Shown in pieces: positions 33,975 through 44,161 of a stretch of DNA of 64,000 bases; the first letter of the stretch is position 1, and every line of letters starts with the position of its first letter. A program made the position numbers and the translations under genes. The notes beneath the pieces are model-generated. The model made no database searches and had not been told where the DNA came from. It was given only the letters and a program-made list of their open reading frames with translations. This DNA comes from Gentiana macrophylla (lineage: Eukaryota; Streptophyta; Magnoliopsida; Gentianales; Gentianaceae): positions 28,037,375 to 28,101,374 of the forward strand of contig CM047809.1 of assembly GCA_026214975.1 (NCBI GenBank), given 5' to 3'.

Positions 33975-34211
33975 TAATGTGGTCAGTTTCTGAAGGAATT
34001 GGGTTGTAGATAGTTTGTGCTAATATATAGTCCTACAACTGGAGGTGCAAATGACAATAAAATGGATTCAATGATTGGTCGAGTGCGTATATGCTTGTTC
34101 GAGCTTTTAGGGACGATTTACGCAAAATTGGACTGTTCATAGAATGGATATTAGAAGACAATGTAATTCTTTTGTTAATCTAAACTGTAATAAAAGTTTA
34201 AGTCAAGTTTT

Positions 34212-35052
34212 TGATATGAATCTAGAACCGAATTCTACTCAAGATACACTAGCATTTCGGGTTGGTTCTGAAACTCGACTAAAAACGTAAAAAGAAGCTC
34301 GAATCCTTGGAAAAAATAGTCTATTTAACAATGCAAGAATTCAAGTCCAAGGATGAAGAAGGTGACATCATTAAGTCCGTTATCTATGTTTGCGGACTAC
34401 CGGAATAATATCTCAATATTATGGCGCATATTATAAGTTGTTACTATATGTTATATTATGTCATATTAGTTAAATAAATCACAAGTATTTGCTGGAAATT
34501 AAGAAAAGGGACGCCACTTTTGCATGCAAGAAGTCAAGAAGACAAGTTTTGGAAGAATCAAGTTCATTCACAAAAAAAATGCATTAAAGCTTGCAAAATA
34601 CATTGAATCTAGATTCAATGTACTAGAATACTTAAAAAGGGGCCGAAATTTTAGTTCATGTACTTAGATTTTCAAGTATCTTTTGTAACCTTTAAATACC
34701 CATCCATTTGTAACTTGAAAATTATAATTTCAACTTTTATCAATATATATTTTTATTTTCACTTGGAAAAGTGTTGTGTGAGTTTATCTGGAAAGATGAT
34801 TTAAAAATCGGATTATCAAGGACTTAAGCAATCCTTGTGGGTATCCAAAAACCAAGGTGCTTAGAGACAAGTATTCTATGTGTCGAGGTAATTCCAATAT
34901 GCTTTCACACAGGTTGTGATTGTGTCAAGAAGCTTAATATTCCAAAGGTGCTTCCACACAAGGTTGTGGTTGTGTTGAGGATTCACCCTAAATATCTCAA
35001 TCCACGATCCCAAAATTTTAAAGAGTAAGTCGACCATTCCCGGTTCACTTCA
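34212..35052 (+). mobile_element. 5' LTR of element A
   Basis: It starts TGATATGAATCTAGAACCG and ends GGTTCACTTCA. Near 34690 TATAAAT-like AACCTTTAAATACCC may be the TATA region. It aligns with the 3' LTR through its length. Confidence 0.9.
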
Positions 35053-35053
35053 G

Positions 35054-35065
35054 TTGGTATCAGAG
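35054..35065 (+). other. Primer binding site of element A
   Basis: TTGGTATCAGAG just after the LTR complements initiator-Met tRNA. Confidence 0.88.
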
Positions 35066-35349
35066 AATAGCGGATTGACGGTATTATATCCCTTTTCTTT
35101 TCTATCTTCTCTTTTTTTATTCTGCATCATCTCTTATTTTCTGATCCGACACACGTTTTTATCACCGTTCGTTTTATACATTAATCACCTCCGAAAATTC
35201 TGAAATTTTTACCACACCTAAAACACGTCTCGTTCTATATTTTTTCTTTTTACATCAAATCGAAATTCGAATTAGATCTTGTTGAAAATTGCATCAAGTT
35301 ACAGAACAACCTGTTCCCAAAAAAAAAAAATTGCAGCAATAATTCTTAT

Positions 35350-35772
35350 TTGGAATTAGATTCGAAAGGGTTAACAATGTTTATTCCTTGGGATTATACA
35401 AATATAGAGGCCGAAGAATATTGTGCATGGGTAAAGAAGACTTTATGGAGAAAATATCCGACCTTTCAGTTTCAAAAAGAGACGAAGGAAATGTTTGACA
35501 AGAGAACTTCCCTGATTGGACTTATTTTCACAAAGCCATCATCTAACCATAAGTCAATTCGAACTCGAGATATCTATTGCCTTGTATGTACAGGAAGAGG
35601 CCATTACTCCGAAGAATGCCCTAACTTGAAGCATCAACTTGAAAGTGTACTTAAAGAGCTTCTTGAGGATGGCAAGGTAAATATTAAAACCGTGGAGAAG
35701 ATAGTTGAGAAGGAATTGGATGGTGAAACCTTTTGTCCTCCAAAACCCATGGAAATTTTTTGGGAGATTTAA
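35350..35772 (+). CDS. Gag-like zinc-knuckle protein of element A
   Basis: A 140-codon frame is the only intact protein frame in the element. Residues 77-90 form a CX2CX4HX4C knuckle (C77, C80, H85, C90; 'CLVCTGRGHYSEEC'), the nucleic-acid-binding motif of Gag nucleocapsid. The N-terminal 70 residues are basic and have no typical capsid length. The C-terminal half is a Lys/Glu-rich helix. In the family Gag packages the RNA and forms the particle. At 140 residues it is far shorter than autonomous Gag. The ATG at 35350 is the first in frame; an upstream start may have been lost. It overlaps the next frame by 40 bases. Confidence 0.7.
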   Translation: MELDSKGLTMFIPWDYTNIEAEEYCAWVKKTLWRKYPTFQFQKETKEMFDKRTSLIGLIFTKPSSNHKSIRTRDIYCLVCTGRGHYSEECPNLKHQLESVLKELLEDGKVNIKTVEKIVEKELDGETFCPPKPMEIFWEI

Positions 35773-36330
35773 CTGACGAGGCATTTGTGGAAACATACAA
35801 AGAGGAAAATGAGAGTGAGGTGGAGCTCACAGAAGAAATTAGTCATATATTTGTTCGTGAGGAAGTGGAAATGGGTGCGCCTGAAATTGTGGATGAAAAG
35901 GTACATGATGATCGGCCTCATGAAGAGGACACTGGGCTGTTGGATACCTCCAATGCAGCCCCTATATTGCATTTGATTTGTGTTGATCCTGAACATGTTC
36001 ATGGCAAACAGGAGCATACATTCTTTGGTCCGTTTTGTGCGCATGCTGAGACCTCACAGTATCCGACTTTGCGGTGGTTATTTTGCTTCTTTCAAGGTCT
36101 TCAACCACATTTACATCAAGTCGAGAGCTATTTATGATTTTTCATTAGTCAAGCATGGATCGCCATATCACCATGCCTATAATTTGAAGTTGTCTCTTTG
36201 CATTATATTTGATCCCGGAATAACAATGGCATTTTATGTGGGTTCTCTAGACTTTATGCAAAGTGATCAGCTTTATGATGTCCTTCTGATTCGAGGACGA
36301 ATCCTTCGCAACCGGGAGAGTCTGATATGA
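35733..36330 (+). pseudogene. Second frame of element A: conserved domain of unknown function
   Basis: Two plus-strand phases share this region. The first (35733-36137) is acidic and carries 'LDTSNAAPILH' and 'HTFFGPF'. At about 36060 the coding signal moves to the other phase (35980-36330), with 'VFNHIYI', 'LVKHGSPYHHA' and 'FDPGI'. The same string of motifs, in order, lies in element B at 41753-42226. A single frameshift therefore breaks one ancestral protein. It has no motif I know (no active-site DTG, no HHCC, no YXDD). The second phase ends at TGA inside the LTR's first bases. Function unknown; position next to the 3' LTR and conservation suggest selection in the past. Confidence 0.7.
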
Positions 36331-37165
36331 CTCTAGAACCGAATTCTACTCAAGATACACTAGCATTTCGGGTTGGTCCTGAAATTCGACTACAACGTAA
36401 AAAGAAGCTCGAATCCTTGGAAAAATTAGTCTATTTAACAATGCAAGAGTTCAAGTCCAAGGATGAAGAGGGTGACATCATTAAGTCCGTTATCTATGCT
36501 TGCGGACTACCGGAATAATATCTCAATATTATGGCGCATATTATAAGTAGTTACTATATGTTATAATATGTAATATTAGCTAAACAAAATTACAAGTATT
36601 TGCTGGAAATTAAGAAAAGGGGCGCCACTTTTGCATGCAAGAAGTCAAGAAGACAAGTTTTGGAAGAATCAAGTTCATGCACAAAAAAGATGCATTAAAG
36701 CTTGCAAAATACATTGAATCTAGATTCAATGTACCTAAAATACTTAAAGGGGCCGAAACTTTAGTTCATGTACTTAGATTTTCAAGTATCTTTTGTAACC
36801 TATAAATAGCCATCCATTTGTAACTTGAAAATTAGAATTTCAACTTTTATCAATATATATTTTTATTGTTCACTTGGAAAAGTGTTGTGTGAGTTTCTCT
36901 GGAAAGAGGAAAGAGGATTCAAAAATCGGATAATCAAGGACTTAAGCAATCCTTGTGGGTATCTAAAAACCAAGGTGCTTAGAGACAAGTATTCTAAGTG
37001 TCGAGGTAATTCCAAGGTGCTTTCACACATGTTGTGATTGTGTCAAGGAGCTTACTATTCAAAGGTGCTTCCACACAGGTTGTGGTTGTGTCAAGGACCC
37101 TTTCCAAATACCTTCAAATCCACGATCTCAAATTAAATCAAGTCGACCTTTCCCGGTTCACTTCA
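36323..37165 (+). mobile_element. 3' LTR of element A
   Basis: It starts TGATATGACTCTAGAACCG after a purine-rich ACCGGGAGAGTC tract and a GAGGACGAATCC phrase. It ends GGTTCACTTCA, followed by the TSD copy GTTCT. Confidence 0.9.
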
Positions 37166-37170
37166 GTTCT

Positions 37171-37637
37171 GCTATTGGAAAAAAGACACAAAGAAGGGCA
37201 ATGGGATGATTTTGGTGTTATATAAGCTGTAGTTTAATCGAGCTGAGTCAAGTCGAGTCGAGTTGATATTTACCAAGATTTGAGCATCACGAGTTGTGTT
37301 ACATGGCTAAAAAAAAAAATTTAGTTGTGTTAAAGTGTGATGATATTTTGCCAATGAACCTTGTGTATAATACTACTCTACTTTCTGGTTTGTTGGATTT
37401 TAGTTTTCTTTCTTTAAAGGATGATTCAAATCATTTCATGTATCTTTTATATGAACGAAATGAAGTAGATGTACATGTTCCTTTCTCACTGTAAACAAGA
37501 TAAGTATAATGTAACAAAACCCATGAAAATAAAAACAGAATCATACATTTTAACCTTCTGTATCGATTCTTGGAATGATCATTGGATACAATTTATGCTG
37601 AGCCCGCCGTGCGTTGCACGGCGTTTACGTCCACTAG
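37171..37637 (+). mobile_element. 3' part of Helitron 1
   Basis: The Helitron 3' signature is complete: CGCCGTGC-GTT-GCACGGCG, an 8-bp-stem hairpin at 37605-37623, then 11 bases and CTAG at 37634-37637. The 5' end is not identified and could lie upstream of element A. A 66-codon frame at 37294-37494 has no recognisable domain and might be captured sequence. Confidence 0.75.
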
Positions 37638-39137
37638 TCTTATATTTATAAAGTGCTAAGGAGGTTACTCCATAATTGGCCACGTGGCAACCCTCTTGCT
37701 TTGACACGTGGCGGGTTTTTTTTTAATATTTTTTTTATCAAACTTTTGTGGCTTGTTTTTTCCCCCCTCTTTTAATCAAACGTGTGACGTTAGTAGTTTG
37801 TGTAGAAAAGAGGAAAAAAGGGGAAAACCAACAGATTTGAAGTTCTGTTTTGTAGTGTACGATGAAAATATGTGTCAAGTTTAGCTATAAAATACAACAA
37901 CAACAAAAAAATGGCCGAACAAATATCCGCGCCACGAAAATAGTCAGGGCGCCACGATTACTCTCGTTTTTTTTTTATCAAACCTTTGTGGCTTGTTTTT
38001 TTAAAAAAAAATCAATCGTGTGCCATTAGTACTTTGTGTTGGAGAAAAAACAGAAGAAGAAGGAAAGACCGACAGATTTCACGTTGTGCTATGTAGTGTA
38101 TGATGGAAGATGAGTCAAGTTTAGCTATAAAAAACAACAAAAAAAAAGTAACCGAACAAATATCCACGCCACGAAAATAGTCACTGTGCGACGATTACTC
38201 TCGGCACCCTATAAATCATCGGTAGCTCTGACGCGCGTAATGTGGTGCAAAAACCGTTATTTGGTGGTGTGTAAAATTAAATGAAAAATGGTGTCAATGG
38301 TAAAATGGTAGTGCCAATAGAACCCGCCTTTATGTATTCTGAGTTTACTTGAAAAAAATCATTTTTCATATTTGCTTTAACTAGCTATATTGAACTTATT
38401 GGTCGTGTAAGAATGTATGATGTATTTATGTGGCTTCTATCGGCACCACGAAATTACTCACGGCGCCACGATTACTCTCGGCGCCTTATAAATCACTCTT
38501 GACACCACATTAATTGTTTTTCTTATTTTGAACAGCATAACGTCGCTGGAACCGACGGCCGTTTGCAGTACGAGCGTCACTAAATTAACGTTGGAATACC
38601 AAATCACTTATTATATTATTCAGACTGTTTGACATGTGGTTTTTTTCCCACCAAATGAATGAACACGAGATCAATGACGTATTTATTAATAATAAAAAAG
38701 AGAAATGCCGTATAGAAAATAAGTGAAACACATTTTCAAGCATATTAATGATCTGGAAGCTAAGGTGGCCGGGAGATTTGACCGTGTAGTTATGGTCCGC
38801 TTATTGTTTTTCTATAATGTTTTATTACGTAAAGTCGAAGCTAAAGGGATCGGCTTTATGACATTGTTCTCTGATACATCGTATTGTGGTTTATTTTGTT
38901 GGTGGAAACTCCTGATAGGGCTGGAAGAGAAGTGATTCACAATATTCACGTCTCTAAAAAAGAGCTACATCTTGCAGAGAATGTGATATGTTTATGTTGC
39001 TCTTTTTGTCTTGTGCCTTGGATTTATTACGGTTTAAGTTTACGCGGTTTATTTCACGTTGGAATCTATTCTTTAGTATTATCATTGGTAACGATTTATT
39101 TTGGGTTCGCCGTGCCTTGCACGGCTCAAATTCACTA
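37638..39137 (+). mobile_element. Helitron 2, non-autonomous, tandem to Helitron 1
   Basis: It starts TCTTATATTTATAAAGTGCT, which has the TC start and AT-rich leader of plant Helitrons, directly after the CTAG of Helitron 1. Its 3' end has the hairpin GCCGTGC-CTT-GCACGGC at 39109-39125 and CTAG at 39134-39137, followed by T. The length is 1500 bp. It contains no Rep/helicase. Two frames at 38723-38935 and 38884-39138 are not recognised and are likely chance or captured fragments. Confidence 0.78.
37734..38213 (+). repeat. Two 240-bp tandem repeats in Helitron 2
   Basis: Two copies, starting at 37734 and 37974, share TTTATCAAAC-TTTGTGGCTTG, CAAGTTTAGCTATAAAA and GCCACGAAAATAGTC with about 15-20% difference. 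A GGCGCCACGATTACTCTCGGCGCC phrase recurs again near 38460. The copies differ enough to be old. Confidence 0.8.
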
Positions 39138-40254
39138 GTATATAGTATTTAAATGGAAGGTGATAGCGGCACTGGCTTCATCTACAAAGAGAGTACCGAC
39201 TCTCCTGTCAACCATACATAAGATTCTTATTAAAATAAAAAAAAAATAATAAAATAAAAAACATACACAGCATATGAACAAATTCAGGGGACATGGTGGG
39301 GATTTGTTCGGTGCCTATATCATTTTCGTATTTAAAATCACACGTCATAATAAAACATCGATCTAAAAAAAAAAACTACAAAACTTATTTTAATAGAATC
39401 TAACACCTTAATTAAAACTAGCTATAGCCAATGATGGACTTTTTAGTCCAACAAAGTAAAAATAATTGATTCAGTTTATTTTAAGTGACAAATATACATT
39501 GGTCTTTACAAATTACAATTAAGGACTGGAAATTATATTTTAATGATGTTAGATTATAACAGAAAATCCGACCATTATTAGAGACTTGGGGGTGAGACTA
39601 AAAGACAAAACATTAGGGGTAAATAGAGGTACTAAGAACGTGGATTCGTTGTCCCAAATACGCCGTTCGCTATATTGTTTACGGTGGAATAGAACTCAAA
39701 TCCACCGTTTCACTTTTCCGTTGTTTTAGGGTTAGTCTATAAAAATAACATTGAAAAAGTTATCGAAAAGTTATCAAATAAAATATCGAATATATACAAT
39801 AAAAATGTAAAAATACAGAAGTACAATTTCCTCCGGAAAAAAATATTATGATTTTTACGCTTATATAAAAAATACATTCCTTTTTATGCAAAGTGGCATC
39901 ATTGTAATACTCATTTTTTTCTCTTTTCATAAGACACTTTTATCGTGTGTGAGAGGTTAGAAATGAATGGTTGTAATGTATGCTTACTTTGCATAACTCT
40001 ACAACTGGTCAGATGTATTATAAAATTTATCAAATGTGAAACATAGCGGAATAAATATTGTAATTATTACTCTAAAAAATTTCACGAAATTAAGGGTTTA
40101 TTTCTATGTTTACACTTTTTTTTTAACATTCGTCTATAGACTGTTTATTTCTATGTTTACACTGTTTTTTTTTTTTTTTTTTTTTTTTTTTTGGCATTTG
40201 TCTGTAGAGATTTTGTAGTTTATAGCTCACAAAGCACATGAAGCAAGTTGTTTT
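39138..40254. other. No gene seen; AT-rich with poly-T duplication
   Basis: Only simple features appear. Around 40097-40200 the phrase TATTTCTATGTTTACACT-T(n) occurs twice, the second with a run of about 27 T. Nothing else is identified. Confidence 0.5.
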
Positions 40255-40389
40255 GTTTGTAATTTTTTTTTCCGTCACCTATACGAAATTACCTCATTCA
40301 AAGGAGAATTACCCACACATATACACGATGAGAGTTGAACCTACGAGGTCTCAGCATAACAATTGAGATAAACCTCATTGGCAATGAAA
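40255..40389 (-). mobile_element. tRNA-derived SINE
   Basis: An 11-bp perfect duplication, CAAGTTGTTTT, flanks it at 40244-40254 and 40390-40400. The minus strand has an A-box-like TTATCTCAATTG near 40361-40372, a B box GGTTCAACTCTC near 40332-40343, and a short A run at its 3' end (40263-40271). At 135 bp it fits a short plant SINE. Confidence 0.7.
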
Positions 40390-40436
40390 CAAGTTGTTTT
40401 AAATTCAGAAGTTTGGTCAATTGTTATTCTCTCAAC

Positions 40437-41052
40437 ATGCAAATATTTGGGCCGTCTTTATCTGGAACACATCCGCTAACTGAGACGTAAAAGGCACATG
40501 TCGAGTAATAAGTTGTTTAACAGCCACTTTCTCATGAACAAAGTGATAATCCAAGGCAAAGTGCTTAGAGCGAGAGTGTAAGCTAGGATTGACGGTAAGC
40601 TAGATAGCACTTAGATTATCACACATAAGTTGAGAAGGACTGGAGAGAAATACCCCAAGATCTCGAAGAAGATAGCTGACCCAAGTAATCTCAGCTGTGG
40701 CAGAAGCCATTGACCTATACTCCGCCTCCGTACTTGATCTGGACACAGTAGGTTGTTTCTTGGACGACCAAGACACACAATTAGCTCCATAGAACACACA
40801 GAACCCACTAGTGCTGCGTCTGGTAAGTGGACAGCCTGCCCAATCGGCATCATTGAAAGCGTACAGTAAGGAAGGTGACCTAGCTAAGTAGTGCAGGCCA
40901 TGGTCTGGAGTACCCTTCACATATCTCAACTAATGCCCAACTTCTTTGAAATGTCCAACTGTAGGTTGAGTAAAGTGTTGATATACCCTGCTAACAGCAT
41001 GAGTGATGTCAGGCCAAGTTAAAGTTAGGTAGTGTAATTCTCGCACCAAACT
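40437..41052 (-). pseudogene. Copia pol: end of RT and RNase H, host of element B
   Basis: On the minus strand 41052-41010 gives 'RELHYLTLTWPDITHAV', the end of copia RT. The 109-codon frame 40600-40929 holds the RNase H core with 'DADWAG', 'STSGFCVF' and 'SSTEAEYR'. It continues past a stop to a 'HSRSKHFALDYHFV' phrase and a 'QLADVF' tail near 40460. RNase H removes RNA from the RNA:DNA hybrid. Stops at about 40598 and 40931 break it. The 5' part (integrase and linker) lies at 63143-64000, and the RT body between is missing. Confidence 0.85.
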
Positions 41053-41670
41053 TGAAGTGAACGAGAAGGATCAATTCGGATTTTGCCCGAGGATCGATTG
41101 TAGGAACAATGAGACGAGCTTCGCGACCCCTAGGTATCCGTGTACCTAAGAACCTTGGATTATGACCTCGACCCCTAGATATCCTTGTATCTAAGAACAT
41201 CGGCTTGTGAACGCCACAAGGTAGCTCACGGCCTTGATAAGTTCGGGTTTGAATACTCTACTTTAGAATACTCACAAGTTCAAAGAACTTAAATAATTGT
41301 ATTTTCACTCAAAGATTAACTGTCGGTGACAATGACTCTATTTACCTTTATATAGGCTACAGACTCAGAAATAAAACAAACTAGCAATGTGGGATAATTA
41401 AAAGCTAATTTTCGCCACATTATTTCTTAATGGACCTAACTTGACTCTAATAACCCCAAATGACTTTTATTTGCTAAATGTGAAGACTTAACCCAATATA
41501 ATATCATATAGGCACCTTTTTTGATGGGCCATACTAGCATTTAGACGCGTAACACCTTTATTAACTAAACTCAATGCAAAATAAAATAAAACAAGTCCAA
41601 TATCTAATTAATAACTCATCCAAGCACATCTTTGCTCTGCTCTTCAGTGTTCTTGGGTTGGATCATATCA
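41053..41670 (-). mobile_element. 3' LTR of element B
   Basis: It is 618 bp; minus start TGATATGATCCAACCC at 41670, end CGTTCACTTCA at 41053. A purine tract (minus CCAACCGGGAGGGAA, 41671-41685) precedes it. Its middle part differs from the 5' LTR. Confidence 0.82.
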
Positions 41671-41685
41671 TTCCCTCCCGGTTGG
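41671..41685 (-). other. Polypurine tract of element B
   Basis: Minus-strand CCAACCGGGAGGGAA directly precedes the 3' LTR. A CGAGGACAAATTC phrase upstream parallels the GAGGACGAATCC of element A. Confidence 0.75.
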
Positions 41686-41752
41686 AAAGAATTTGTCCTC
41701 GAATCAATAAGATGTCGTAAAATTCAGCAATACACACCAAACTTGGGCAACC

Positions 41753-42226
41753 CTAAAAAATCAGCAAAGATATACCGGGATCAAATAAAATGTGAATACA
41801 AAACGTCAAATGATTGGCATGGTGATATGGAGATCCATGCTTTACCAATGGAACATAATAACAGTCCCTCGGGTGGATACAAATGTTGACGAAGACCTGT
41901 GTGGCAGGAATATAAGTATAGCAATGCAATTTATGATTTTCACCAATAAGTGTAACAAAAGGATCATAAAAAGTGTGATCCGGATTTCCACCAATATCAA
42001 CGGTACCAAGGTCATCCATATGCACTAAAGGTGCTGCTTCGGGCACATCCAATATATCGGATTTCTCCTCAAGTGTATGAACATCATGTACCTGCAAAGA
42101 AGATTCAACAAAACTGGCACAAGAATTGAGTAACATAGCATCTTCTTTTCCCTTTACCAAAATCAACTCATTGCGTGTTTCTCCGACAATAGACTCCTCA
42201 TACATATCTACCTTTTCATCCACGAA
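41753..42226 (-). pseudogene. Unknown conserved domain, element B copy
   Basis: A minus-strand frame runs from the copia insertion site at about 42226 to a stop at 41753. It is acidic at first, then has 'LDVPEAAPLVH', 'HTFYDPF', 'VFVNICI', 'LVKHGSPYHHA' and 'FDPGI'. These five motifs occur in the same order in element A. In this copy one uninterrupted frame carries all of them, which supports a single ancestral protein. The N-terminal part was separated by the copia insertion; the first residues read from the insertion side belong to copia LTR. The product is unidentified. Confidence 0.75.
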
Positions 42227-42231
42227 TTCAG

Positions 42232-44145
42232 TGTTAAGAATTCTACGCGGGAACGCAGCAGAATTCAAAATTTATTTCCTATTGGCCCAAGATTGACTTC
42301 GTTTAAGCAATAAACATATTAAGTTAGTAGACGGCGGTTACCTTGTTTGATCTAAAAGATCGATGCTTTGACCATCTACAGAGAGTAGTAGCGCGCGAGC
42401 CGTCCACGTGTCCGGCCTCTATCAATATCCACACGAGCACCTCACCGGAATCCTCCTTGGATGGCTACTAGAAAAATCCGGTTGCTAGACCAGACTTTTC
42501 TCTCTCTAAATCTCTCTCTAAGAAGCTATCAGTTTATTTTGTAAATTAGAACCTTTCTAATTGTGATGTACAAAAGAGTTAGCCAACCCCTTTCTTTTAT
42601 AGGAGAAAGTAGAGCCCCAATTGTGCCCCAATCAGATTGGGAGAAGCTTCCTAATAGATTAATGAGAAAGAAAACATTTTCCTAATAAAATATGGAAAGT
42701 ATCTTTGATTGAATTATCTCATATTAAATATTTTCAAGATATTGTCAATATCTAATATTGATTATCTTTATCTCATTACCATAAATTTATTTTTCATAAT
42801 CTATTAATATATAATATTAATATATGGTAATACTATTAATCAAATTGCACAATCCAAGTGTATCATATACACATAAGACCTGCACCCCATATAGCCAATA
42901 ATTGGCTTCAGGAATATTCTTAATTAATATAATTCTATGATTAATTTAGTCACAAAATACATGTATATCATATATATATATTTTTCGACATATACATAAA
43001 CTATGTATATTTAATTAATCAACACAATTAATATCTTGCATTTAATTTATTCATAATAAATACATACTACCATATTAATTTACCACTATAACACTTTATA
43101 GTCGAGATAAAACTTTCCTTATTTGGTTATCACTATAACCGCATTTTAATCCGGCTAGATGTTCTCATGTGTGTGACCCAATAGGCTTCCGAATATGTTG
43201 GCCGTAGGCACAAAGTGCATTTACTAAAATACCCTTCATACCTAACGATCACGGAATAGTGTCTAGCAACACACCGTGACCCCCCATCATCGGAAGAGTC
43301 AAATGCAATGACTACTACCTTTCCTGTGAAACAATTACCGTGTAAATAAAATCCTATCGCTGTTACAATATCCACACGGTCGTTCGTCTAGTGTCAAACA
43401 TCAACGACTGTGTCTTATAATCTGGATATCCTACTCTCTCGAAGTAACATATTACTTCCTCTTTGCAAAGACTTTCGAGAATAAGACATGACTTATAAGA
43501 AGGTCATTTCGGATATTTACTCCTAATAATAGGATACGTGATTTCCGGATGAGCAACATGAATCCTACGCATGCTTCAGTATCACACCCAATCATTACCG
43601 CATGATCGCCCCATGGCTAGGAGAAATCTCAATAGTGTCAAAGCATGACAATTCACACCGTGATGCCATGAAGACTCCGGTCTCAGGATAATTACACAAC
43701 CGCCACATCCGCGACACTTAATGTAAGTGGGTCACCGACGCGTCGCATTCTCTAATACACGCCCACGCATCACCCAAGCGTCTTTACACTTAGATAGACG
43801 AGATCTATCCCTATCTTCAATAAGATAGAAGACATCCAATACGTGCTAGTCTAATCGTACCACCAATGTCCCGTTTGACGGTACATACGACTAGAGACAT
43901 TTATGTATCAAACCTTTTAAAGTAAGTCGAGATCTCATCAACCATAATCACTATCATGGTTTCCGATTCACAATTTGACACTAAGGACGTTATCATATAT
44001 ATACAATATCATAATTGGTTCGTTAAACGAACAAATATGTAATAACATAAAAGCCATTTACCATATGTATAAACATAAAGAAATAGTAGAAATGACCCGG
44101 TCGGATCCGGTCCAACCCAATAGGGTTTAGGCCACTATTTCAACA
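42232..44145 (-). mobile_element. 3' LTR of the copia element
   Basis: It is 1914 bp, with minus start TGTTGAAATAGTGG at 44145 and end TTAACA at 42232. It aligns with the 5' LTR throughout, with scattered substitutions and indels. Confidence 0.9.
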
Positions 44146-44161
44146 ATCTCCCTCTTGGCCT
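44146..44161 (-). other. Polypurine tract of the copia element
   Basis: Minus-strand GGCCAAGAGGGAGATT sits directly before the LTR start; this is the classic copia tract. Confidence 0.92.

Larger units (their letters stand above)
32378..34046 (-). pseudogene. Unidentified host exon, split by a hAT and a MULE MITE
   Basis: Removing the hAT (32473-33452 with one TSD) and the MITE (33636-33974 with one TSD) leaves about 340 minus-strand bases with an unbroken 110-codon frame. It runs from 34046-33985, through 33635-33453, to 32472-32378. The protein is acidic, with a Leu-rich part 'LLLNLLVSLPDLPS' and 'GEDELEFDDESYD' at the end. A CTCCAGTTGTAG that looks like a 3' splice site precedes it at about 34047. 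I do not recognise the family. Continuity across two precise TSDs strongly suggests real coding sequence. The right side may continue past TR-GAG-like element A. Inactive here because of the insertions. Confidence 0.6.
34212..37165 (+). mobile_element. TR-GAG-like element A
   Basis: Two 841/843-bp LTRs starting TGATATGA bound a 1.27-kb interior that encodes a gag-type frame with a zinc knuckle and a second conserved frame. There is no protease, RT or integrase. The TSD is near perfect, GTTTT at 34207-34211 and GTTCT at 37166-37170. Small elements with only gag fit the TR-GAG class. The structure matches element B at 41053-63142. The LTRs are close to each other, with scattered changes. Confidence 0.85.

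Noticed and set aside
37294..37494. 66-codon frame in Helitron 1 as a captured gene
   Set aside because: No recognisable domain and no comparison available, so it is kept only as a remark.
41632..42028. Plus-strand frames across element B's 3' LTR and unknown domain
   Set aside because: The minus-strand frame is conserved in element A; these are shadows.
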